Origin: Eucommia ulmoides
Taxonomy: Eukaryota > Streptophyta > Magnoliopsida > Garryales > Eucommiaceae
Direction: 5' to 3'
Assembly (NCBI GenBank): GCA_016647705.1
Contig: CM028328.1
Location: forward strand, 42,291,429-42,355,428
Length of the DNA stretch: 64,000 nucleotides
Shown here: positions 34,791 through 46,970 of the stretch, in pieces
How positions within the stretch are numbered: position 1 is the first letter of the stretch
Layout: every line of letters starts with the position of its first letter
The notes under the pieces: generated by a model
Told to the model about the DNA's origin: nothing
The model's database searches: none
Seen by the model: the letters and a program-made list of their open reading frames with translations, nothing else
Made by a program: the position numbers and the translations under genes

Positions 34791-35518
34791 ACAACTGACA
34801 TGCAACTAATTACCAAATTTCAAGTCAGCAAGCATATTATTTATTTATCTATCGTAACTCATATAGTCCACATCACATTTATTACTTAAACTCAATATGG
34901 AGGAGGATATATGATAGAATAATTAAAAATTTTTTTGCTAACACACATACAATTCACATCACGTTTATTACTAAAACTTAATTTAGAGGTGAACAGAGAA
35001 TGGGAAAATCGAAACATATTTCTTATTTTTCTAGATCACTTCTTACCCTCGTTAAAGTTGTGGTGAGGAGGCTTACCCTTGACATTACTTATTATTAAAA
35101 CGTGATATTTAAGAACACATACTCTGCTCATGAATGATATTCAAACACAAGATTTATTCTGGGAAATCATTCTACACACAACACACAAAGTTCAACAATT
35201 TCTTACAAACACAAACTTGTCCTTATAATTCAAAATACAAAATGTTCTTGAACTTATCACTTCTTACCACGGAGCTAATACATAATAAGATGTAATTACA
35301 TTTTATTATGTCCAGAATCCTACTTGAAATATTGTTCTTTTCTAGTCATGAATTTATCACTTCTTACCATGGAGTTCAGACTAGAAAAAAGAACTACACC
35401 TATTGTTCACAAAATGCTCTTGAGACTTTTTTCAAACATGTAGGAGCTTATTTGGTGACTAATAAGCCTATACTATTAAAAAAAAAAAAAAAAAAAATGC
35501 TCTTGAGGCTTTTTTACA

Positions 35519-35593
<75 letters not shown>

Positions 35594-35596
35594 AAA
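34791..35596. other. 3' untranslated part of the Tat element with simple repeats
   Basis: No coding sequence. It includes an A20 tract (35478-35497) and a (TAA)n/(TAAA)n microsatellite (about 35518-35594). The segment cacttcttaccatggag-like repeats at 35260 and 35357. Confidence 0.55.
35518..35594. repeat. (TAA)n/(TAAA)n microsatellite
   Basis: About sixteen taa units followed by seven taaa units. It directly follows the antisense ORF stop codon on the minus strand. Confidence 0.95.
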
Positions 35597-36055
35597 CTAC
35601 CCCGACCCTAGAAAAAGCAAAGAGCTTGAGTCTTCGGAGTATGAACTCGAGCTGTAGGAGTTGGTCACCTCATACTGGCTCTTCTCCAGAGATAGGGAGA
35701 GTATCTTCTTTATCTTCTCCTCATTCTTATCTAAAAGCTTCTCTCTCTTTGCCTTCAGCGCATTATTACGATTTTTGTGGAGTTACACTTGGGCTTGCAA
35801 CTTCTCATTTTGCTTTTTCGCCACCCACAACTAACCACAAAGTTCGTGGAGTTGGGATATCATGCAAAAATGAGTGGCATCGAGGAAATCATAGAGGACA
35901 TAGGCTTTCTCAATGGCCTAGAGCCTAGGATATTTTTCGTCGAAAGTCTTCTCCCTCATCATGAGTTGACGAAAGAGGATCCCTTGCTTGACCTCATTCT
36001 TTCGTTCAGCTTGAACGGGGTTAAAAATATCAGAAGCAGATGACGGCGAAGCCAT
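35597..36055 (-). pseudogene. Antisense ORF of the Tat element (coiled-coil protein)
   Basis: On the minus strand an ATG at 36055 (MASPSSASDIFNPVQAERKN) opens a frame of 153 codons. It stays in register to a stop at 35597 and is broken by three stops. The central part (VAKKQNEKLQAQV, NNALKAKREKLLDKNEEKIKK) is a strong coiled coil, and the end is Ser-rich. It has the position and opposite orientation of the antisense ORFs known between pol and the 3' LTR of some Tat-group elements. No domain was recognised with confidence. Confidence 0.5.
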
Positions 36056-36190
36056 ATCTACAGAAGGAAGAAAAGAAAAGCAGAAAAAAAAAAAAGAAGT
36101 CGAAAGGGAAGATTGAGAAACCGTCTTGAGAAGATTTGGCCTTAAATAGCCAAACCAATGATCATGAAATGACAGAAATGGAAAACCCAA

Positions 36191-36748
36191 TCATTAGGTT
36201 GTTTATGGAGAAACATCGGCAACAGTAGTTTCCCAGATCAAGTATGGTAGAAGCTTAAGGCTTGTCATAATTACCAAAGCATCTTCATCACTCTGCCGAT
36301 AAGACCAAAAGTGGAAGAGACGGCTAATTAATCAAACAGTGCGCAGCTGACCGTACTATTTAGCAGAGGTGTGACCGAAGCTTAGCAGACACTAGTACTA
36401 ATCAGATGGTTGGGGTGAGAGCCTGGTTAGATTTGAACTGATCTCGTCCAAATGTTAAACCTAACTTGGTCAGGATTGGGTTAGCCCTAATCAGAAGTAT
36501 AATGGGCCCAACCAAATGGTCCAAGAGCCTAACATGCGGCTATTGACGTCTTAATTATTGCCTCTACCTGGCTAGTAACACATCAACTTTAATGTTCAGC
36601 TCAACCTTCCCTAAATTTCACTTGATCAAGAGACTCAGAGTAAGGCCAAACTACAACCCTGGAAAACTACCCACTAAGGAATTAAGGAAGAAGAAGAATA
36701 ATATTCTGTCTTGCTTTGACGAATTATCACGGAAGTCAGTAGGGCAAA
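36191..36748. other. 3' end of the Tat internal region
   Basis: No coding sequence recognised. The stretch just before the LTR (agtcagtagggcaaa) is the likely degenerate polypurine tract. Confidence 0.45.
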
Positions 36749-37405
36749 TGATATGGAAAATATTCCTACGTGTGAACAATAGAGTCGGACTCAAGAAGGT
36801 GGGTTAGGTCAATGGATAGAACCCGACCCTATAGAACAGAGTTGCGGCCTAACGACTGACCATGGGCCGCTAGTTCTGGTGACCCAAGAAAACAAACGCC
36901 TGACCTGCTAATAAGACCTAGCTGTGTAGACTGACTTACCCGATACAAAACAAAGCCCCTAACGGAGGCCCAAAGATCAAACCCAAATATGGTAGGTCAG
37001 CGATAACCGTTGCCTTATGAACTCTTCCACCTATGCATAGACGTGATCAATGCACCATCCCTAAATGGGCGTTGGAGCAACAGTCATGGTAGCTAAGTAT
37101 GGAACGTGGAGATGATCATGGCTAGAAAAACTCCAAGGGTAATCGGTGTGAATATATAAAAGAAAGATAGGTACCAAAACATAACTCTCTACAACTCTCT
37201 CAATATTACTCTATTACACAGTTTACGATTTATTCTCTCTTCAGAGTAACTTAACCTGATTCTCACGTCGAAGGTTCTTTGGCCAACACCACACCAGTGT
37301 CCCCCTCTATAGAACTAAATCATTTTGCAGGTAAGGTTGTAGATTGCAGAGGTTTTCGACACATAAGGCTCTGAATCACGCGCCGGGTAATTTTTGGAAA
37401 CATCA
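36749..37405 (+). repeat. 3' LTR of the Tat element
   Basis: A 657-bp LTR matching 14307-14961. It has tgatatgg at the start, acatca at the end, a TATA-like gaatatataaaag near 37150, and is followed by the target duplication caaca. Confidence 0.82.
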
Positions 37406-37599
37406 CAACATTTGGAGGTATTAGGGTAGTGAGATCGATATAGTGGCTAGGATTGTACAGTGGTGGTTAGGAAACTCATTCATTATACGGATTCTAGGGT
37501 TAGCAACCGTGAATTATTCTTTTTCTATTTAAAAGAGTTTGATCCCTTGTAATTGTATTAATAAATAAGAGAATTATTCATTCATTTCTTTCTATATGG

Positions 37600-38660
37600 C
37601 ATCAGAGCCCTGGGATTCGATCATAAACTTCAAAGCCACCATGGTTGGCTCCTGCTTAGCTTTGTCGGACGAAAACAGAGGGGGATCATAGTCCCCGCCC
37701 TCGGCGATGTTGTTAAGGGGTCCGCAGTTATCAATAATGTCACCAGGGGATGTTTCGCAGTAGTTGCAGCTTTCGGGAATGTCATCAGAGGCTACTTCAT
37801 AGCAGCCGCTTTCGGCTGCCTTTGTTTTTTGAAAATTCTCTTCAAATTACCATTCACAAATTGAATAGAAAGAATTACCTTCAATGATCTCACTCCATGC
37901 AGTTAGTGATCGCTGGCAAAGGAAAACTCGGGTTGTTGAATGATGAAGTAACACCGCTAGCCACTGACGATCCGAGATACAGGCAGTGGCATTCGAAAAA
38001 TGCATTGGTGATTGTCTGGCTGATCAATTCTTTGGAACTAATTGTTGCAAACCCCTTCTTGTACCTGCCAAAGGCTCGCGATATCTGGGAAATAACTTAG
38101 GAAACTTGTTCAGATTTGGATAATCACTCACAATTGTTCAAATTAAACACCCGAATGTGAAAGATGCAGCAAGACAATCATAAGGTAACAACCTAATAAA
38201 ATGATATGATGACGGTTTGGTAGGAATTGGATATATTTGAAATTGAACAATGGGAAAATCCAAATAATAGTGCTCGGTACAAACAAATGGTTGAAAGAGG
38301 ACGAGATTTTGTGTTCTTGGTTGGCTTGAACAAAGAACTCGACGAGGTTCGATGACATATTTTAGGAAAGCAACCATTACCGATGCTAAGAAAGGTCTTT
38401 TCTGAAGTACATAGAGAAGAAGCACAACGGAAACTGATGTTGAAGAACATCGATGAACCAAAAATAGATGGTGAAAGATTTGCTCTTGTGGCCCGAAGTA
38501 CGGATTGAAAAGGAGATAGGCGATGAGGAAAGTAGAGGCCTTGGTGTGACCATTGTTTAAAGCTGTGGTATACCCAGGAAACTTGCTGGAAGCTGCATGG
38601 GAAATCAACAAATTGGAAGAAAAAACCAGGCAGTGACACTAGATCAGGGGGAGATGTCCA
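37600..38660 (+). pseudogene. Copia gag remnant
   Basis: Segments QLVIAGKGKLGLL, WHSKNALVIVWLINSLE and ARDIWEIT are the copia gag (UBN2-like) domain. RYKQMVERGRDFVFLVGLN follows. A knuckle-like CDHCLKLWYTQETCWKLHGK near 38545-38605 has Tyr where the zinc-binding His should be. There are several stops and frameshifts. Confidence 0.7.
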
Positions 38661-38819
38661 TGCATTTCAAGCTAGCAGCCCATATTCAGGTCAACAATCT
38701 TCCTTAGAATTACTTCCGTTTATAAAGAAACTGATAAAACACCTATATATTGTGTTTTAGTCCTAATCCTTAGGAAATTCTAACCCATCTTGTTCTCTAG
38801 GACAATCAGGTAACAGTTT

Positions 38820-39300
38820 CACCGTCGTCATCGCTTGTACTAAGTCTAATGGCTCTTGGATATTAGATTCAGGTACTACCGATCATATGTCCGATACTTC
38901 GCAATTCTTTTCTTTATATACACCTTGTACAGGGAATCAAAAAGTTAAAATTGTTGATGGCTCTTTTACTACTATTGCTGGGAAGAGAACAGTTACCATT
39001 TCCTCTTCTCTAATTCTTAAAAATGTTTCGCACATTCCTCATTTGTCATATAATCTCATGTCTGTCAGCAAATTAACTCTTGATCATAATTTTCAAGTTA
39101 ATTTTTAGTTTTCTCGTTTTGAATTTCAAGATTTAACCTTAGGGAAGATGATTAGGGGTGCTAAAGAAGATGGTGGCCTTTACCTTTTTAATAACAGATT
39201 AACCTTTGGAAGGAAAGATCAGCAGACTTGTTTCAATTCTATTTCTGTTTCTAGTGATAGTAAGATTATGTTATGGCATTATTGATTAGGACATCCCAAT
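38820..39300 (+). pseudogene. Copia protease and start of integrase
   Basis: WILDSGTTDHMSD (near 38860-38895) holds the catalytic D-S-G of the aspartic protease and LSYNLMSVSKL follows. The linker leads to the integrase zinc finger, whose histidine part (WHY...LGHPNF) has a stop next to it. Confidence 0.75.
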
Positions 39301-40260
39301 TTTTAATATTTAAAACATTTGTTTCCCAAGTCATTCATGAATAAAAATCCTTCTATTTTTCGGTGTGAATCTTGTGAGTTAGCAAAACATCATTGGGTTG
39401 TTTTTCCAATTCAACCATATAAAACATCAAAACCATTTATCATAATTCATAGTAATGTTTGGGGTTCTTTTAGAGTGCCAACTTTTTCTGGGAAACGTTG
39501 GTTTGTTACTTTCATTGATGATTATACTAGAGTCACTTGAGTGTTACTTTTAAAAGAAAAATCTGATGTTGATATTGTGTTTAAAAAAATTTATAACATG
39601 GTTCAAATACAATTTCAGACTCATTAAAATTTTTCGAAGTAATAATGGAAATGAACTTTTTAACAGTGTATTAGGGAATGTTTTTGCCAAAAAATGGATT
39701 GTTCACCAAAGTTCTTGTTATAATACATATAACAAAACAGGGTGGTTGAAAGAAAAAACAAACGTCTCCTTAAAGTTGCTAGAGCTATAAGTTTTCAAAC
39801 TAAGGTTCCTAAGTATACTTGGGGAGAAGTTGTTTTAACAGCCACTTATTTGATTAATAGGATGCCTATAAGAATTTTGAACTTTAAAGCACCTATAAAG
39901 CTTTTCATCGAATATTTTTCCAACACTCGACTAACAACAGATATTCCCTTAAAAGTTTTTGGAAGCGTGTCCTTTGCTCATAATCACAATCCTAGATGTT
40001 CTAAACTTGATCCGTAGGCACATAAATGTATTTTCTTTTGCTATCCTACAAATCAGAAATGTTATAAATGTTTTGATCCTGTTTCCAAAAAATTGTTTGT
40101 GTTTATTGATGTCACATTTTTTGAAGGACAATCCTACTACAGCAATTCCCATTTTCAGGGGGAGAGCACTAGTGAAGATTATTTTTTAGATGGTTCATTT
40201 TTTGAGTTTGTTCATGATGATGTGTCTCACAACCAGTTACCGAAATAAAATGATATGAAA
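39301..40260 (+). pseudogene. Copia integrase remnant
   Basis: CESCELAKHH completes the zinc finger. IHSNVWGSFRVPTFSGKRWF and FIDDYTRVT carry the core (the first catalytic Asp is replaced in IHSNVWG, where D is usual). WGEVVLTATYLINRMP and FGSVSFAHNHNP follow. Frameshifts near 39600 and 39740 and several stops are present. Confidence 0.72.
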
Positions 40261-40540
40261 AATACAAAGTCTGAAAAAACAAATGAATTAAATATTAAAA
40301 ATATTGAACCTACTAATGAACGACCTTTGGTAATGCCATCTCAGAATCAAAATACTGAAACTACAGAGATGTGTACAAAACGGTATAAAGGTCTTGTATA
40401 TTCAAAGGAGTATCCAGCACAAAAAAGAAGTACTATCCCACAACACTACCAAGAATCTAATCAGAGGTTGGATCATGAAATTCATAATGACTCGTTAAAG
40501 ATTCCTCCAGGTAATTCTGAGTTAAATTCTTCTAGTCAGC

Positions 40541-40805
40541 TTGATCTTCACATTACTCTCAAGAAAAGGTGTTAGGTATTGTATTAAACGCCCTTTGTCA
40601 AATTTTATATCTTACAAAAATATTCCATCCTTATTTTGTGCCTTTATTTCACAAATGTCTAGTGTGGTCATTCCTAATAGTGTCCAGGAGGCTCAAAATG
40701 TTCCTGAGTGGAAAGAAGCAATTTTTGAGGAGATGAGAGCTCTGGAGAAGAATGCTACTTGGGAGAAAGTGGATCTGCCAAATGGGAAGACTATTGTTGG
40801 TTGCA
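40541..40805 (+). pseudogene. Copia RT, N-terminal part
   Basis: RKGVRYCIKRPLSNFISY, then VQEAQNVPEWKEAIFEEMRA and LEKNATWEKVDLPNGKTIVGC, the standard start of copia RT. It breaks at 40805 between the conserved Cys and the following Lys, exactly at the insertion's target duplication. Confidence 0.8.
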
Positions 40806-40994
40806 TGATAGGTGTAATTTATCTATTTATTCCCAAGTCAGTTTTGGTAGTTTTTGAGTATTATTATAGCATTTAATATGTTTTTATTTGTTTTATTATA
40901 AATTAGGTGTTTGGGGTGAAAAGGGATGAAAACAATTCATAAACGAGCAAGTCAGTCGAAGAACAATAGAGAAAAAGAGCAAAATAGACAATAT

Positions 40995-41165
40995 TTAGAA
41001 CCTGGATCCACCGCGACAGCGGTCAAAGTACAGAGAGTTGTTGAATTCTCCACTGCTGTAGCGGTGAAACCACAGCGGTCAAAATACAGAAAGCTCCACT
41101 GCTACAGCGGTGAAACCACCGCTACAGCGGTCAAAATGCGGAGAGCTTTACCGCTGCAGAAGGCT
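40995..41165. repeat. Palindrome array, centre TACA/TGTA
   Basis: Copies of ccgctacagcggt (also ccgctgtagcggt-like and ccgcgacagcggtc) in the truncated 5' LTR, the same position as the arrays in other Athila-type LTRs. Confidence 0.75.
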
Positions 41166-42052
41166 ATAATGCCATTTCAATTTTGAACACAGAACAAATA
41201 CCCTAGCTAATTGAATTCTTTCCAAACCTATATCGCTGAACCGAATACACAATTTGAGTGAATAAAGTTAGTATTTGTGTATGCTACTTGAAGTGAGCGG
41301 ATGGGTTTAGGGTGAACTTTTGATTGGTTCGGTATTCGAGTACTCATTTGTTATTTTTCTTTCATTTTAACCACACCCTTGAAATTGTAATAATCGAATA
41401 CGTTTGGGGGTGTGCTAAATTGTTAAAAAAAAATCATATATAAATATAGTTCAATTTCCGTTTCTTTTGACAAATGAGTACGTCGGTCTTAAATGTATGT
41501 TCAGAGTTGTTTCAAATTTATCTATGGGGGTTCGAGTATGATTGTGTGCCAAACGTTGTGCCTTGGGTATCGTTGAGTTAACGATGTAACCTATTTTATA
41601 TTCCCGATTTACCCTTGGCCACATGATCCAAACCGAACCAAGTCCTATTGATATTTTTGAACTTCTAAGCCTACATTAGTGGAGAGTGAAACCCATTCAG
41701 GCGTATGGATGTCCTAATCCTTTACGGTTTAAAGTCATGAGCTTCATTGGTGGATAATCAATTCCTGGTTTTGAATGGTTATATTATTGAGTTTCGCACA
41801 CACACGTTGAAAGGATCTCGAATGGCGTTTACTATTATTGAATGTTGAAATTCTAGAACATCACATGGTGCGTTTTACTCCTGAACTCGATATGATTGGG
41901 AATTGTTGAGGGAAAAATATTTTGGTCGATAGTTGAATTCAAAACTCGCATATCGTGTTTAGTTTTTGTGTTAGTTAATTTAGTTGTATTTTTTTATTTT
42001 AGTGTGAGTGTTTTGCTCGAGCACTAGAAAAATTCTAAGTTTGGGGGTATTT

Positions 42053-43370
42053 TGATAGTTGTAATTTATCTAATTATTCCCAAGCCAGTTTTGATAGTTT
42101 TTGAGTATTATTATAGTATTTTAATATGTTTTTATTTGTTTTGTTATAAATTAGGTGTTTGGGGTGAAAAGGGACGAAAACGGTCCATAAACGAGCAAGT
42201 CGATAGAGGAACGGTGGAGAAAAAAACAAAATGAACAATATTCAAAACCTGCATCCACCGCTGTAGCGGTGAAACCACAACTGCAATGGTCAAACTATAG
42301 AGAGTTTCTGAATTCTCTATCGCTACAGCAATGAAACCACCGTAATAGCGGTGATCCCACCATTGCAGCGGTCCAACACTAGATCTTTTAGGATATTTTG
42401 AGATATTTTGAATCCTATATATATCCCCTCTTCTCCCCCACACACGAGGGACATTTTTAGGAGTCTTGAGAGCTCCAAGACACATTCAACCAAGAGAAGA
42501 TCATCAAGGCCAAAAGGAGGAAACATTTTCCGATCGGTTTTAGCGTCGGATCTTCGAATAACGGCTAGTCTCCTCGTTTCTTTCTTTTATTTCTTAGTTT
42601 GGTTGGTTGTTTTGTATATATTTAGCTTATTTCTAGTTGTACATAGGGCTATGTCCATGTGTAGCTAAACATATATTGTCTAGAGAGTGATGTACTTCAC
42701 AAAAACGTTATTTGTATAAAAATCGATGTTTTGTTAATGGTTGTTCTTATCTGTTCAATTGTGTTTACTATTCTTCCACGTTTATATGCTTGTTATGATA
42801 TATTGAGAATACGGAGTTTGACACTCGGGAGAGGTAACCCCGGATTTGGACTAGGGTTTAAACACAACATGACGATCTAATAACCCGGAAGGGCGTTAGA
42901 AAGTATGAAATCCATGAGGTTAGGGCAAGACTCATGTAACCAAGTATCATATAGACGTTCGAGGGGGACTTCGGCATTGACGCAAAGTCACATTTTTATT
43001 CACTTTACATTCGGGAGAGGTAGTGAGTGAGATTTCAATACCTAGATTGTTGGATAAGGTTGAATGCCGTTAATGTAAACTAGATTAAATTGAACGCATT
43101 TAAATGAACGAAGTTAATCCTTAGACAATTTACTCCCTTGAACCTCAATATTAGTATATTAGTTTAATTAGTTAATTAGATTAGTATTTTATATTTATAA
43201 ACAAAAACCTAATTTTTATCGTCTAAATAAAGTTAGGTTATGACAATTACGGTACTCAAGGATAATGTAAACCAATCCCTGTGGATACGATAACCCTTAC
43301 TCTTCTTACTTTACTAAAACTTTACCTATACACTTGTGGTGAAAGTAGCGACGTAATTTTCGCACTACCA
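42053..43370 (+). repeat. Athila-like 3' LTR with palindrome array
   Basis: A 1,318-bp LTR from tgatagttgtaattt to gcactacca. The palindrome copies lie at 42255-42375 (ccgctgtagcggtg, cgtaatagcggtg, attgcagcggt). A TATA-like cctatatatat follows at about 42414. Confidence 0.8.
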
Positions 43371-44770
43371 CTGCAAATTGGTATTTACCGTGAAGTACAA
43401 CTCAGATAGGTCTTTGAAAAGATACAAGTCTAGTCTTGTAGCTAAAGGCTTCACTCAGACATAAGAAGTGGACTACTCTGAGACTTTTTCTCCAGTGGAG
43501 AAGCTAAGTGCAGTTCGGGTACTCTTGTCTGTTACTACTAATCTTGATTGGCCTCTGAATTAGCTAGATGTGAAGAATGCCTTTTTGAATGGAGCATCCA
43601 CTTGGCTTTACTGAGAAGTTTGGGACCAAGGTATCCAAACTAAAGAAGTCTCTACATGGTCTTAAATAGTCTCCTAGAGCTTGGTTCGAGAGATTTACAA
43701 AGTTCATTAAGAGTTACGGATATACACAAGGACAATCTGATCATACTTCCTTTAGAAAAAAAAAAAAAAAAAATCTACCAAAGACAAGATCTCTGTCTTG
43801 ATTGTTTATGTGGACGATATAATTCTGACTAAAGATGATTTAGAAGAGATGAGTAGATTGAAGCAGAGCCTAGCCAAGAAATTCGAGATTAAAGATTTGG
43901 GCTAACTAAAGTATTTTCTTGGAATGGAAGTGGCAAGGTAAAAAACGGGCATTGTAGTTTCACAACAGAAATGCATTCTTGATATCTTGAGAAAAACTAG
44001 AATGAGTGGTTGCACACATTTTGACACTCCAATAGAAGCTAGTGCTAAACTTGGGGATGTAAAAGATGGTGTTCCAATAAACATGGGACGATACCAAAGA
44101 TTGGTTGGGAGACTGATTTACTTATCACATACACGACCTGACATTGCTTTCGCTGTGAGTATGGTAAGTCAATTTATGCATTCCCCGTACAAAGAACATA
44201 TGGAAGCTGTATATTGAATTCTCCGCTATCTGAAAAGCACACCAGGAAAAGAACTCTTCTTCAAGAAAAATGAGAAAAGAAAGATTCAGGTATATACAGA
44301 TGTAGATTGGGCAGGTTCAGTCACTGATAGAAGATCAACATCGAGATACTGTACATTTCTATGGGACAATCTAATTACTTGAATGAGTAAGAAACAAAGT
44401 GTTGTTGCTAAAAGTAGTGCTGAGGCGGAATTCAGATCAATAGCACATGGAGTGTGCGAGATTCTTTGACTAAAAGGGGTTCTGGAATAGCTTAAAAGAC
44501 TAGTAAGTCTTCCTATGAAGTTGTATTATGACAACAAGGTGGCTATCCGTATTGCTCAGAATTCGGTTCTACATGACAGGACGAAACATGTTGAAATTGA
44601 CAGACAATTTATAAAAGAAAAGTTTGAAGAATGAATAATTTGTACTCCATTTGTACCCACCACACAACAAGTTGTAGATGTTTTAACAAATGAACTGTTA
44701 AGACAGCCTTTCGAGCTTCAAGTAAGCAAATTGGGCATGATTGGTATCTTTGCACCAACTTGAAGGAGAG
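43371..44770 (+). pseudogene. Copia RT C-terminal part and RNase H
   Basis: It resumes with KLVFTVKYNSD, where Leu replaces the usual Trp. RYKSSLVAKGFTQT, ETFSPVEKLSAVRVLLS and LDVKNAFLNG follow. [10 protein letters not shown] (YVDD near 43807) is the RT active site. RNase H parts are VYTDVDWAGS, DRRSTSRYC and AKSSAEAEFRS. An A19 tract at about 43757 replaces part of RT. Many stops are present. Confidence 0.85.
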
Positions 44771-44774
44771 TATC

Positions 44775-44985
44775 TGTAAATTAGGGTTAGTTTTGGTATG
44801 AATTTTATTGATTAGTGATTTGAATAATTTAGGAAAGTACTGATTTGAATAAGCTAGAAAATTCATTCATTGTATGGATTCTAGGGTTAGCAATCGTGGG
44901 TTATTCTTTTTCTATTTAAAGGAGTTTGATCCCTTGTAATTGTATCAATAAATAAGATAATTATTCCCTCATTTCTTTCTATACA
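44775..44985 (+). repeat. 3' LTR of the copia element
   Basis: A short LTR of about 211 bp from tgtaaattaggg to ttctataca. The second half matches the 5' LTR at 37480-37596. Confidence 0.7.
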
Positions 44986-46070
44986 TGGTAACGGGTGGAT
45001 TGTGCTGCTATAAATGTTCACAATGTTTATGTGAACAATTACATTTTTTTTTTTGTTATGTACACACTTTCTTCTCTTTTCGTTCTTTTGCTAGGTTTAC
45101 ATGTTCTTCTCTTTTAAGTTCTTTTGTTATATTCACAAAAATTACGAAAACAAATATTTACATTCTTTTGTTATGAACACACACTACTATTTAAAATAGT
45201 TGTGAATATTCAGGGAAAAAATGTAAAAAAATTAAAAATTAAAATCAACCAAGAACAACTAATCAAAACTTTGAAAATAAACTATAAGATCAACATTCAT
45301 AGAACCCGTATGAACATTCACAAAAAATAAAAAATCAACAAATTTTGGACATTCACACTTTTGTGAATTGATGTAAATGTTAACAATATTTCGAAATAAA
45401 ATAAAAAGAGGTGAACATTCAAGGGTGAGAATGTGAAAAATGAGGGGAGAAAAATACAATTTAAACAAAAATCGCATTTAACCTAAAGGTAGTATTAAAA
45501 CAACCACCTCAAATCTGGAATGTTCAATCATGAATGATTCATTGTACAGATATGGAATGTTCAATTGTAGGCCTTTACCATCCAGATGGTAACCTCATAT
45601 CCAAATCATCCAGCCTTTATCATCCTGATCTAGAATGTTCAATTACCGTGAAGTTCGACTTCGCCCTTCGACATTGGGCTTCAGCTTCGGCCTTCAACGT
45701 CCGCCCTTCGTCTGGACATCGAAGGTGAATGGAAAATTCCAGATCTAGAAATTTTGTAGCTGAACAGAAGCGAAAACAATAAGAGGGCCGCTTGGATTTG
45801 AGGTAGTGGCAGACCTGAATTACGATGGTAATGACGTTGGCGATGACAGTGGTGATGTCACTATAAGTATGATGTTGGTGATGACAAATCTGGCTGAGGT
45901 ATTAGTGGAGAAAAAGAGCAGAGATGGTGGAGGAGAGAAAGACAATAGACTGAAGCTGAAAAAATAAAGAGAAAGATAGAAATAGAAATAGGAGGGATTC
46001 AGGGTATAAATGTCCATTCACCATTGTTTGTTAACTGTCAAGGACTATACACTAAGAAATATTTCAAAAA
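44986..46070. other. Spacer without recognised genes
   Basis: AT-rich to 45480, with gtgaacattc-like short repeats. From 45490 to 46020 it is more balanced in composition, with atggaatgttcaatt repeats, but no conserved protein similarity was recognised on either strand. Confidence 0.45.
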
Positions 46071-46469
46071 AGGATAAATTACATCATAAATGTTTAAAAG
46101 GTTTATTTACAGAACAAACTCTTAAATAAGGTGCTAAATAATAAAAAATAAAATAAAAAAGTTTTGATTTTATTTTGGAACTAGTTTAAACCAGCACATT
46201 GCGCAGAGTTAGAAAAAATTATAATAAATTTTTAATATTAAAACATGAAATATTATTTGATTATTTTGGTAGCAATATCCGAGAGCGTATGTATAAATTT
46301 TATTGAGTAATGACATTTTATAAATACCGAAAATAAATATACTATTAAAATTTACTTAAATAATCATAAAAGTGAAAAAATATTTTTACAAATTAACTTT
46401 TACCAATATACTATAAAATAACAAATAAATAACTAAGTTCTAATTTAATTAATTTATATCTTATCTAAT

Positions 46470-46970
46470 TTTGTTTTGGGAAATATTTTTCAATCATATT
46501 TATTTTGTTTAAATAATTTAAAATGTGCACCAAGAAAATTAATCATATATTTGTACAGTAATTAAAAAAATATATGTAACTAAAACATAAAAAAAGGGAA
46601 AATTTTGAGCACGGCACTCATCATTTGATATATAAAAAAAATAAAAAGAAATATAAGAACTCAAGAAAATACTTGAAATCGGCATTCTCCAACCTAATTT
46701 ATTTATATTGTATCTAATTTATTTTTGGTTGAAAATATTTTTTGAATTCACAATTATTTTTTTAAGTTGGAAATTTTTTTTCAATCACATTTTTTTTAAG
46801 TAATTTAAAATGTGTACCACAGAAAATATGACTAAACAACAAAAAAAAAAAAAAAAAAGGAAGAAATTGAGGAGCACTTACTGTTTGATATATGAAAAAA
46901 ATAGAAATAAAAAGGAATATAAAATCTCACCAAAATACTTAAAAGAGTCATTCTCCAACCTAATTAAAAT
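46470..46970. repeat. Direct duplication of about 287 bp period
   Basis: The block aatttaaaatgtgcacc ... cattctccaacctaattt (46515-46705) recurs at 46802-46965 as aatttaaaatgtgtacc ... cattctccaacctaatta, with indels. Confidence 0.7.

Larger units (their letters stand above)
14307..37405 (+). mobile_element. Tat-lineage Ty3-gypsy retrotransposon, host of a nested cluster
   Basis: LTRs at 14307-14961 and 36749-37405 share start (tgatatg), end (acatca) and interior (cccgaccctataga; caaagatcaaaccc). The target duplication is caacg (14302-14306) and caaca (37406-37410), one transition apart. The element order fits the Tat/Ogre group: gag, protease, RT, two RNase H regions, integrase, then a tandem array and an antisense ORF before the 3' LTR. 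All reading frames are broken. After the first gag codons the body is split by the element at 15157-30122, so only about 8 kb belongs to this copy. Confidence 0.82.
40806..43370 (+). mobile_element. Internally deleted Athila-like element in copia RT
   Basis: The target duplication is ttgca (40801-40805) and ctgca (43371-43375). The 5' LTR is truncated (40806-about 41165). The body (about 41166-42052) is only the 3' part of an internal region and matches 56218-57077 (nacaaataccctagcta; attcgagtactca). A polypurine-like aagtttgggggtat precedes the full 3' LTR (42053-43370). There is no ORF. The primer-binding site, gag and pol are lost. Confidence 0.82.
37411..44985 (+). mobile_element. Ty1-copia element, degenerate, interrupted in RT
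   Basis: The LTR remnants (37411-37596 and 44775-44985) share ggattctagggttagcaa and gagtttgatcccttgtaatt. The 5' copy diverges before about 37480. A primer-binding site tggcatcagagccctggg (37597 on) is close to the tRNA-iMet type. The order is gag, protease, integrase, RT, RNase H as in copia, all with stops or frameshifts. The purine-rich tgaaggagag precedes the 3' LTR. RT is split by the Athila-like insertion at 40806-43370. The left edge touches the Tat target duplication, so the outermost LTR end is unclear. Confidence 0.82.

Noticed and set aside
38138-38639. Minus-strand frames opposite copia gag
   Set aside because: The plus strand has gag motifs and the zinc knuckle. The minus frames are open only because the sense strand has few TTA/CTA/TCA triplets in that phase.
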